Assembly (NCBI GenBank): GCA_010671975.1
Contig: JAAHIA010000101.1
Span: 1 to 13,065, forward strand
Reading direction: 5' to 3'
Source of the DNA: Leptolyngbya sp. SIO4C1
Lineage (GTDB): Bacteria; Cyanobacteriota; Cyanobacteriia; Phormidesmidales; Phormidesmidaceae
Length of the DNA stretch: 13,065 nt
A program made the translations under genes and the position numbers. Positions 7,739-13,065 of this stretch are shown piece by piece (position 1 is the stretch's first letter; each line of letters opens with the position of its first letter). The notes under the pieces are model-generated. The model saw only the letters and a program-made list of their open reading frames with translations. It had not been told where the DNA came from and searched no databases.

Positions 7739-9556
7739 TTAAGCGCTAACGAGTTGCTCAAAGCGGCTCACGGTGCGCTCAACTAGATCGAGGCTGGCCT
7801 GCCAAAACTGCGGCTGGGCAATCTCCTGCTGCAGGTGGGTGCGCACCAGCGCCTCGGCCGTCATTGCGCCGGTATCGCGCAGCATGGCCGTATACAGATT
7901 GTTGAAGTGCTCTCCGTAGCGCGACTGCTGGGCGTAGATGCCGAGGCTAAACAGATAGCCAAACAGGTAGGGATAGTTGTAAAAGCCTAGCTGAGCAATC
8001 GAAAAGTGCAGCTTGCTGGCCCAAAACATATCGTCATAGTCACACAGGCTGTCTTCATACCACAGCTGCCAGCTCTGGCGCATGAGCGTTCTTAGCTGGG
8101 AGGCGATCGCAAATCCCTGCTGCCGCGATTCAACCAGTCGCTGCTCAAACTCAAACCGAGCCGGAATGTTGAGTAAAAAGACAGCGGCGCTCTGCGCTTC
8201 CTGCCAGAGAATCTCCCGCTGCTGGGCGGGAGTTTTAGCCTGCTTTAGCAGCGCGTCGCGCACCAGCGTCTCAGCAAAGATGCTGGCGGTTTCTGCCAGC
8301 GTCATCGGATAGCGTGTCTGTCGCAGCGGCAGGTCGCGCATTACCCAGTTGTGCCAGGCATGGCCAAGCTCGTGCGCCAGCGTCATGACGTTGGCCAGCG
8401 TGCCTTCAAAGGTGATAAAGATGCGCGGCTGGCGCGGGTCAGCAAACTTGGTGCAGTAGGCCCCAACGGCGCGATTCGGCGTGGGCCGCGCGTCAATCCA
8501 GCCCTTTTCGGCCATCATGATGGCAAAATCGCCCATTGCCGGCGTCAGCTGTCGAAAGGCTGTGGCAATGAGCTCAAGCGCTCTCTCCCAGCTGATCTGT
8601 GTGGTTTCGCCGCTGGCCGGGGCCGGCGCTTTCAAATCCCAGGGTGCCAGCTGCGGGATGTCGAGCATCTGCGCCATGGCCTTGAGCGCTCGCTGACCGA
8701 CGCTGCGCCGCGCGTAAGTGGTCTCCATGAGGGCGTTTAGCGTGGCCCGCTCAATCCCGTTTTGGTGACAGCTCTTGTCTAGATAGTGCAGGCTGCGCCG
8801 GTGCGATCGCTGCTTGGTTTCTTCTAGCCGCCAGCCGTTGATCGCATTCAAGATGGCTGCCACGGTTTCTTGTCGCACCACCCAGGCGTTGCGAATGCCT
8901 TGCCAAGCGGCGGCTCGCCGGTCGCGCTGCGGATGCCCGAGTAGATTCGAGGCCTGAGCCAGGCCCATCGTTTCGCCCTGAACGTCGCACTTGAGCGTAC
9001 CGGCTAGCTCGTCATAGAGGTTGCCCCAGCTGTAGAGGCCGCTGACTGAGAGCCCGGCCACCAGGCTTTCTGCTGCGACGCTGAGTAGCTGATCGCTCAG
9101 CTGCCGACGATGGTGCAGCGAAAAAGACAGCGAGGCCAAAGCCGGATCGGCTACCAGCGCAGTGATAAAGGCCCGATCGACGCGCAGCAAAAACACGTCT
9201 AATGGCTTCATGGCCTGCTCCAGCTCCGCGCTCAGCTGCTGCAGCCTAGGCATGAGCTGACTGGCTGGCCGATCTTTGGCATCGACGCTCAGCGCCGTGT
9301 AGATAAAGGTGCGCAGGTTGCTCAGCCGCACCTGCAGCGGGTCGTACCGCTGATAGATCTGGCAGATTGCGGCCATCAGCGGGGCATAGTCCGACGCTGA
9401 CAGAACAGCTGCCTCAGCCCGCTCAGCGAAAGGCGCACAGGCCGCAGCCAGCGGCTCGACCTCAGCCTGCAGTGCGCTCAGCTCAGCGGCAATTTGTGGG
9501 TCGGCGGTGCTGCTGAAAAACTGGCGATTGTCCCAGGTTTGCTGAAGCGACGGCAT
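7739..9556 (-). CDS. M3 family oligoendopeptidase (PepF-like)
   Basis: This is a 605-residue cytoplasmic zinc peptidase. The active site HELGHAWH is at residues 395-402, with zinc ligands H395 and H399 and catalytic E396. The third ligand is E422 in LAETASIFAE, at the expected distance. The all-helical N-terminal region (about 20-200), the FEGTLANVMTLAHELGH context, and length near 600 fit the M3B oligoendopeptidase F clade. These enzymes cut short peptides and recycle peptide debris from protein turnover. No signal peptide is present. The ATG (9556-9554) is the first available start, and no strong ribosome binding site is visible. It is divergent from cobA-hemD across 64 bp and convergent with the c-di-GMP gene. 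Its exact substrate is unknown. Confidence 0.9.
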   Translation of the reverse strand: MPSLQQTWDNRQFFSSTADPQIAAELSALQAEVEPLAAACAPFAERAEAAVLSASDYAPLMAAICQIYQRYDPLQVRLSNLRTFIYTALSVDAKDRPASQLMPRLQQLSAELEQAMKPLDVFLLRVDRAFITALVADPALASLSFSLHHRRQLSDQLLSVAAESLVAGLSVSGLYSWGNLYDELAGTLKCDVQGETMGLAQASNLLGHPQRDRRAAAWQGIRNAWVVRQETVAAILNAINGWRLEETKQRSHRRSLHYLDKSCHQNGIERATLNALMETTYARRSVGQRALKAMAQMLDIPQLAPWDLKAPAPASGETTQISWERALELIATAFRQLTPAMGDFAIMMAEKGWIDARPTPNRAVGAYCTKFADPRQPRIFITFEGTLANVMTLAHELGHAWHNWVMRDLPLRQTRYPMTLAETASIFAETLVRDALLKQAKTPAQQREILWQEAQSAAVFLLNIPARFEFEQRLVESRQQGFAIASQLRTLMRQSWQLWYEDSLCDYDDMFWASKLHFSIAQLGFYNYPYLFGYLFSLGIYAQQSRYGEHFNNLYTAMLRDTGAMTAEALVRTHLQQEIAQPQFWQASLDLVERTVSRFEQLVSA

Positions 9557-9620
9557 GACAGTTTCGGCAGGAAGAACAGTTTAATTACAGTTTTGATTAT
9601 AGTGAGGCAATCAGTGGATA

Positions 9621-11153
9621 ATGCCTCCTATGAGGACTGAACAGGGCAAGGTTTATCTCGTCGGTGCCGGTCCGGGCAGCGTTGCCTATCTGACCGTAGC
9701 GGCGCAAAATGCGCTAGCGCAGGCCGATGCGCTAGTTTACGATGCGCTGGTCGATCCGGCGCTGCTGGCGCTGCTGCCGCCCCGCTGCGACCCCATTCAG
9801 GTCGGCAAGCGCGGTGGGCAGCCAAGCACGCCGCAGGCCGACATTAATCGGCTGCTGGTGACGCTATCGCAGCAGGGTAAGACGGTGGTGCGGCTAAAGA
9901 GCGGCGATCCGTTTATCTTTGGTCGGGCGGCCGCCGAGATTCAAGCGCTCAAGGCAGAAAACTGCCCGTTTGAGGTCATTCCTGGTGTCTCTTCGGCGCT
10001 GGCGGCGCCCCTATTAGCGGGCATTCCGCTGACCGACCCGGTTATGAGTCACGGCTTTGGCCTGTTTACCGGCCACGATCTCGATGCCCTAGATTGGCAA
10101 ACGCTCAGCCAGCTAGAGACGCTGGTCCTGCTGATGGGCAGCCGCCACCTGGCAGACATTTGTCAGCAGCTGCAGTCACACGGCAAGCGCGGGGATACGC
10201 CAGTGGCGATTATCCAGTGGGCTAGCCAGCCGCAGCAGCGGCTTTGGGTGGGTACGCTGCTCAGCATTGTGCAGCAGACAAAAGGGCAGCAGCTATCTCC
10301 CTGCGTTCTCATCATTGGCGAAGTGGTGCGGCTACGAGAGTTTTTGCAGCCGCCCGCTCGGTCGGCGCTAGCGCTAGCAGGCAAGACGGTTTTGGTCACG
10401 CGCGCCGCCGGTCAGTCTAGCCAGTTTACCCAGCTGCTGACGGCGGCAGGGGCCGCTGTGGTGGAAATGCCGGCGCTGGAGATCCGGCCGCCGAACGACT
10501 GGCAGCCGCTCGATGCGGCGATCGCAGCGCTGGCTACCTACGACTGGCTGCTGCTGACCTCGGCCAACGCGGTGAATTTCTTCTTTGATCGGCTGATTGA
10601 GGGCGGGCAGGATGTGCGATCGCTGGCCTCGCTCAAAATTGCAGTGGTGGGTAAGAAAACGGCAGCAGTGCTGCGGCAGCGGGGCTGTCAGGCTGACTTT
10701 ATCCCACCTAACTATGTGGCCGATTCGCTGTTTGAGCATTTTCCATCGGCGGCCGGGCTGCGGCTGCTGTTTCCTCGTGTCGAAAGCGGCGGCCGCGACG
10801 TGCTGGTTAAAGAATTTAGCGCCCAGGGGGCTGACGTGACTGAGGTGGCGGCTTATGAATCGGCCTGCCCAGCTCAGATCGCTCCAGCGGCTGAAGCGGC
10901 GCTGTCAGCTGGTCAGATTGACGTCATTACCTTTGCTAGCTCGAAGACGGTACGACACTTTGCGCAGCTCATGCAGCAGCGCTTTGGCGATCGCTGGTCA
11001 GCGCAGGTAGAAACGGCTGCGATCGCTTCAATCGGGCCACAAACCTCGCTCGACTGCCGTGCCCAGCTGGGTCGAGTCGATATTGAGGCCCAAACCTATA
11101 CTCTAGAGGGCCTTACCGCAGCGCTGGAGCAGTGGGCCGGAGCGCCTGTCTAA
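9621..11153 (+). CDS. cobA-hemD: CobA-HemD fusion: uroporphyrinogen-III methyltransferase / uroporphyrinogen-III synthase
   Basis: The product is 510 residues in two parts. Residues 10-245 are a SAM-dependent uroporphyrinogen-III C-methyltransferase (CobA/SUMT), with GAGPG at 15-19, RLKSGDPFIFGR at 91-102 and PGVSSALAAP at 121-130. It makes precorrin-2 for siroheme and cobalamin. Residues 253-510 are uroporphyrinogen-III synthase (HemD), with VLVTRA at 257-262, LLTSANAV at 311-318, TFASSKTVRHF at 437-447 and IGPQTS at 471-476. HemD closes the linear hydroxymethylbilane to uroporphyrinogen III, the last common precursor of heme, chlorophyll, bilins and siroheme. One polypeptide thus holds the synthase and the first enzyme of the siroheme/B12 branch. 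Another in-frame ATG lies at 9630; neither start has a clear ribosome binding site. The TAA overlaps the next ATG by one base (TAATG), implying translational coupling with coaE. Confidence 0.93.
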   Translation: MPPMRTEQGKVYLVGAGPGSVAYLTVAAQNALAQADALVYDALVDPALLALLPPRCDPIQVGKRGGQPSTPQADINRLLVTLSQQGKTVVRLKSGDPFIFGRAAAEIQALKAENCPFEVIPGVSSALAAPLLAGIPLTDPVMSHGFGLFTGHDLDALDWQTLSQLETLVLLMGSRHLADICQQLQSHGKRGDTPVAIIQWASQPQQRLWVGTLLSIVQQTKGQQLSPCVLIIGEVVRLREFLQPPARSALALAGKTVLVTRAAGQSSQFTQLLTAAGAAVVEMPALEIRPPNDWQPLDAAIAALATYDWLLLTSANAVNFFFDRLIEGGQDVRSLASLKIAVVGKKTAAVLRQRGCQADFIPPNYVADSLFEHFPSAAGLRLLFPRVESGGRDVLVKEFSAQGADVTEVAAYESACPAQIAPAAEAALSAGQIDVITFASSKTVRHFAQLMQQRFGDRWSAQVETAAIASIGPQTSLDCRAQLGRVDIEAQTYTLEGLTAALEQWAGAPV

Positions 11154-11749
11154 TGGTCCAGCGTCGCATCTTAGGGCTTACAGGCGGCATCGCCAGCGGC
11201 AAGTCAACCGTGGCTAACTACCTGGCTGCGACCTATCAGCTGCCGATTCTAGATGCCGATCTCTATGCCAGACAGGCGGTTGAGCCCGGTTCACCGATTC
11301 TCGCGCTGCTGGTGCGGCGCTACGGTGAGACGCTGCAGCTGACGGACGGCAGCCTCAATCGGGCTCGCCTGGGTGAGATTATCTTTCACAAAGCCGCAGA
11401 AAAGCGCTGGGTCGAGCAGCAAATCCATCCCTTTGTGAGACAGCAGTTTGCTGCCGTTACCGCGACCTATCCGCTTGAGCAGACGCTCGTCTATGCGATT
11501 CCGCTGCTGTTCGAAGCGGGCCTCACGTCCCTCGTCACTGAGATTTGGGTGGTCACCTGCACCCCCGCACAGCAGCTAGCCCGGCTGATGGCGCGCAGTC
11601 AGCTATCGCTGGCCCAAGCGCAGGTCCGCATCGCTAGTCAGCTGCCGCTGGCTGAGAAAGCTGCCCAAGCTAGCGTTGTGCTAGATAACAGCGGCACCCG
11701 CGCGGCGCTGTTTGAGCAAATCGATCGACAGCTGCGTCACCCAGCCTGA
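11153..11749 (+). CDS. coaE: Dephospho-CoA kinase
   Basis: From the ATG at 11153 the product is 198 residues, the normal length for CoaE. It phosphorylates the 3'-hydroxyl of dephospho-CoA with ATP, the last step of coenzyme A synthesis, in the cytoplasm. Family motifs are GLTGGIASGKST at residues 8-19 (P-loop), DAD at 34-36, LNRARLGEIIF in the middle and PLLFEAGL (residues 115-122). A GTG 21 bases upstream would add seven residues, but the TAATG junction with the preceding stop and the alignment of family N-termini (hydrophobic strand directly before the P-loop) favour the ATG. A GGAG is present about 11 bases upstream. It is probably co-transcribed with cobA-hemD; the two are not in the same pathway, so the link may be simple clustering. 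Confidence 0.93.
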   Translation: MVQRRILGLTGGIASGKSTVANYLAATYQLPILDADLYARQAVEPGSPILALLVRRYGETLQLTDGSLNRARLGEIIFHKAAEKRWVEQQIHPFVRQQFAAVTATYPLEQTLVYAIPLLFEAGLTSLVTEIWVVTCTPAQQLARLMARSQLSLAQAQVRIASQLPLAEKAAQASVVLDNSGTRAALFEQIDRQLRHPA

Positions 11750-11865
11750 GTCAGCCGCTGAGGCTAGCGCGGCGCGGCGATTGCTTCGGTCTCTCAAGGG
11801 AGCTGCTCCCATAGATTGCCAGGCCCAAATGTTACGATGGGCAATGCAGCAATTTTGAATGACTC

Positions 11866-12183
11866 ATGGCAGAGAAACCTATTCTGAAAAAAGATCGCGA
11901 CCCGAGCGATCGCAGTGCCTCCGATCGGCCTCGCAGTCGCGGCAAAGGTAAGGGCAAAGGCAAAGGCAAGGGCCGCAGTGAAGGTGAGAAGAAAGCGCCC
12001 GTCAATCCAGCCCTGATGCGCGGTCCTCGACCGGTCAAAAAAGCTGAGCCCGAGCCCGAAGCTGACGAAGCTGCAGCAGCTGAAGCCATGGCGGCCGATG
12101 CGCCAGCAGGGGAGGCCGATGTGCCAGCAGAGGAAACAGTCGAAGAGCCAAAGGCTGATGCTGAAGAAGTGCCTGCTGAATAG
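11866..12183 (+). CDS. Small charge-segregated protein with Gly-Lys repeat
   Basis: The product is 105 residues and of low complexity. Residues 1-60 are strongly basic, with an alternating Gly-Lys run at 26-36. They include the non-repetitive segment PVNPALMRGPRPVKK (45-59), the kind of motif likely to be conserved. Residues 60-105 are acidic and Ala/Glu/Pro-rich. No fold, membrane segment or signal peptide is visible, so most of it is probably disordered. The basic half could contact nucleic acid or acidic surfaces; this is inference. I recall similar short proteins in cyanobacteria but know no name or function. The ATG at 11866 has no good ribosome binding site. A HIP1 site lies inside, base composition matches the neighbours, and codon use is not unusual apart from the repeat. 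It lies 116 bp after coaE, probably as a separate transcript. Confidence 0.72.
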   Translation: MAEKPILKKDRDPSDRSASDRPRSRGKGKGKGKGKGRSEGEKKAPVNPALMRGPRPVKKAEPEPEADEAAAAEAMAADAPAGEADVPAEETVEEPKADAEEVPAE

Positions 12184-12207
12184 ACGCTGAATAGACGCTG
12201 AATAGAC
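12175..12207. repeat. Three tandem 11-bp repeats across a stop codon
   Basis: GCTGAATAGAC occurs three times with no mismatch at 12175-12185, 12186-12196 and 12197-12207. The first copy contains the TAG stop (12181-12183) of the small charge-segregated protein gene, so the extra copies lie in the 3' untranslated region and do not change the protein. Confidence 0.9.
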
Positions 12208-12264
12208 AATGTTTTGCAATTGACTAGTCAGAAATAGACCTTTTAAGCAAGTGCTTAGCCTTTA

Positions 12265-12356
12265 AAAGAAAATTCCCCAGCGGGTGAGCTGGGGAAGACA
12301 TCAGGGTGCATCTACCAATTAACTTTTCTAGTTAGCTTGCCAATATCAGGAGAAAA
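12265..12356 (-). ncRNA. Candidate small RNA, copy A of a tandem family
   Basis: Read on the minus strand, this unit starts with TTTTCTCCTGA (12356-12346), then a variable part, then a 17-base core (12317-12301) also found in the other two copies. It ends in a hairpin of 9 bp, TTCCCCAGC/GCTGGGGAA (12273-12296, loop of six), followed by TTTTCTTTT. That hairpin and U tract are a standard Rho-independent terminator on this strand only. The 5' end contains CUCCU, complementary to Shine-Dalgarno sequences, suggesting an mRNA-binding regulatory RNA. The RNA family is not recognised; expression and length are inferred. Confidence 0.6.
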
Positions 12357-12375
12357 GACTGAGGGAAGATATAAA

Positions 12376-12405
12376 GTTTTAGACTAGCTGCTTTATCTAA
12401 GTCAA
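12376..12405 (-). promoter_or_regulatory. Candidate promoter of RNA copy A
   Basis: On the minus strand, TTGACT (12405-12400) is followed after 18 bases by TAAAAC (12381-12376). Transcription from about 12369 would give an RNA of roughly 105 bases ending at the terminator of copy A. Comparable pairs before copies B and C are less clear, so this is tentative. Confidence 0.3.
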
Positions 12406-12643
12406 AATATAAGTTTGATAACCGCGTTCTATCGAAAATATGCTTGCTTTTTTTCAAGCCGCAACGACTGCTTTTTAGCGCTTAGTAGTGAGGGTTAGAC
12501 CCTGTTTATCTCGCTTTAGCATAAAGGTTTCTGTCATATAGCAGCTGTGCGATGCGGCATTATTGCCCTGCTGGGCTGCTATTGAAATTAATCAAAAATT
12601 TAGCTTTTTTACATAGTTAGATTTTACCGCCAGCAAAATTGTC

Positions 12644-12734
12644 AAAAAAATTCCCCAGCGGGTGAGGCTGGGGAAAATTCAGGGTGCATCTACCAATTAA
12701 GTCTTCCAATTTAGTTAGCTTGATCAGGAGAAAA
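12644..12734 (-). ncRNA. Candidate small RNA, copy B of a tandem family
   Basis: This unit has the same order as copy A on the minus strand: TTTTCTCCTGA (12734-12724), variable part, shared core (12695-12679), and a 9-bp hairpin TTCCCCAGC/GCTGGGGAA (12651-12675) with a seven-base loop. The hairpin is followed by an unbroken run of seven T (12650-12644), the best terminator of the three. Outside the core and the hairpin the sequence differs from copy A, so the copies are not recent duplicates. No clear promoter is visible in the 41 bases before it, and it may depend on read-through from copy C. Confidence 0.62.
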
Positions 12735-12775
12735 GCCAATGCTAATTCTGTAAAGCTTGAGCAAAGCTGGTTCAT

Positions 12776-12867
12776 AAGAAAATCCCCAGCCGGTGAGGCC
12801 GGGGATGACATCAGGGTGCATCTACCAGTTAAGCTTTTCCCGCTTTAGCTCAGCAGTCAGGAGAAAA
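12776..12867 (-). ncRNA. Candidate small RNA, copy C of a tandem family
   Basis: The same organisation recurs: TTTTCTCCTGA (12867-12857), variable part, core (12827-12811), and hairpin at 12782-12806 followed by TTTTCTTA. The stem differs from the other copies but still pairs along ten positions on the minus strand, with one G-U wobble. On the plus strand that pair would be an A-C mismatch, which supports the minus strand as the functional RNA. Around the 5' motif, AGCAGT/ACTGCT (12852-12857 and 12870-12875) could form a stem placing the CUCCU motif in a loop. Confidence 0.6.
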
Positions 12868-12901
12868 TCACTGCTCAGACAATAAAAAGCCCTAAAGACT
12901 T

Positions 12902-12921
12902 TTTGAGAAAGCCGTCTCAAA
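12902..12921 (-). terminator. Hairpin downstream of the right-edge gene
   Basis: TTTGAGA (12902-12908) and TCTCAAA (12915-12921) form a perfect 7-bp stem with a six-base loop, 37 bases after the stop of the minus-strand gene at the right edge. T-rich sequence on the minus strand follows only after a gap, so it is a weak terminator at best. Confidence 0.35.
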
Positions 12922-12957
12922 GAGTGCCCATCGGACCGAGCGTAATTGTTCAGGGGG

Positions 12958-13065
12958 TCACGAAGGATCAGGGCTAAGAACCGTCTCAGGCAGTTGAGGA
13001 ATCAGGCTCGGCATCATCTGCCCGAAACGCTTGGCACGCAGCGCCTGAATGAGGAAGGCCAACAC
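12958..13065 (-). CDS. C-terminal end of an unidentified protein (partial)
   Basis: Thirty-five codons and a TGA stop are visible on the minus strand, open to the right edge. The fragment reads as a hydrophobic start (VLAFLIQAL), a short basic turn (RAKRFG) and a Pro-rich tail ending SPDPS. This looks like the last transmembrane helix or amphipathic helix and a cytoplasmic tail, but the piece is too short to name. GC content and codon use match the neighbouring genes and contrast with the AT-rich DNA beside it, which supports it being coding. It lies directly upstream of the small RNA array on the same strand, so read-through into the array is possible. Confidence 0.55.
   Translation of the reverse strand: MLAFLIQALRAKRFGQMMPSLIPQLPETVLSPDPS

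Larger units (their letters stand above)
12184..12957. other. 774-bp intergenic region with a three-copy RNA array
   Basis: No supportable protein gene lies here. The region is AT-rich, contains no HIP1 site, and sits between two convergent genes. It holds three homologous units (12265-12356, 12644-12734, 12776-12867), all in the same orientation. The interval of about 287 bp between the first and second unit has no further copy that I can see; it has small hairpins (for example around 12490-12503) and a promoter-like pair for the first unit. The interval between the second and third is only about 41 bp. Confidence 0.75.

Noticed and set aside
11798..11810. Terminator after coaE (GGGAG/CTCCC)
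   Set aside because: The stem is only 5 bp with a three-base loop and no T run follows.
11794..12219. Two minus-strand frames opposite the small Gly-Lys protein
   Set aside because: They are mirror frames of low-complexity DNA; the plus-strand frame has a coherent charge pattern and a sensible start and stop.
12282..12291. Identity with Yfr1 or Yfr2
   Set aside because: The terminator loops contain UCACC and the 5' end CUCCU, which recall parts of the Yfr1 motif, but the full ACUCCUCACAC is absent and I cannot run a covariance search.
12617..12811. 64-codon minus-strand frame across RNA copies B and C
   Set aside because: It runs through two terminator-like hairpins and the RNA core, has no ribosome binding site, and is not preserved in copy A.
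12265..12867. CRISPR array
   Set aside because: Only three units with unequal spacing, about 92 nt long and internally diverged; there are no short identical repeats with unique spacers and no cas genes.
12265..12867. MITE or insertion element copies
   Set aside because: The units have no terminal inverted repeats or target duplications, and the hairpin sits at one end with a U tract, which fits transcription termination better.

Overview
The window is chromosomal DNA of a cyanobacterium. The evidence is a Psb34 (ssl1498-type) photosystem II assembly gene, a DUF4278 gene, several other genes of cyanobacterial type, and at least 14 copies of the cyanobacterial palindrome GCGATCGC (HIP1) in 13 kb, all inside genes. 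Coding DNA is GC-rich and intergenic DNA is AT-rich. I see no transposase, integrase, CRISPR array, tRNA or rRNA. The species cannot be fixed; the gene set and base composition fit a filamentous or Leptolyngbya/Nodosilinea-like lineage, but that is a guess.

Layout, left to right. Minus strand: the 5' part of a DUF4278 gene (1-183, running off the left edge) and a large UvrD/AddB-like P-loop protein (381-2465). Divergent from it, on plus: a membrane-anchored SASA-type carbohydrate esterase (about 2550-3479). Then the 56-aa gene psb34 on minus (3598-3768) with its own terminator, and a plus-strand GTPase with a C-terminal DUF697-like membrane region (4001-5269). A 323-bp gap follows, with a hairpin, a 15-bp tandem repeat and a likely promoter. 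It leads to a REC-PAS-GGDEF-EAL cyclic-di-GMP protein (5593-7734). Convergent with it, 4 bp away, is an M3-family oligoendopeptidase (minus, 7739-9556). Divergent from that are a CobA-HemD fusion (9621-11153) and coaE (11153-11749), overlapping by one base as TAATG, so they are probably one transcript. A small charge-segregated protein with a Gly-Lys repeat follows (11866-12183).

The last region (12184-12957) has no convincing protein gene. It holds three homologous units of about 92 nt, all in one orientation. Read on the minus strand, each has a conserved 5' UUUUCUCCUGA, a variable middle, a 17-nt invariant core, and a GC hairpin followed by a U-rich tract, i.e. a Rho-independent terminator. 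This looks like a tandem family of small regulatory RNAs with an anti-Shine-Dalgarno-like 5' motif, and is the most interesting feature here. I could not assign it to a named RNA family. The right edge holds the last 35 codons of an unidentified minus-strand gene.

Most genes are independent housekeeping or signalling units. Functional links that can be argued are cofactor synthesis (cobA-hemD with coaE), photosystem II assembly (psb34), second-messenger signalling (the GGDEF-EAL protein) and possible post-transcriptional control by the RNA array.
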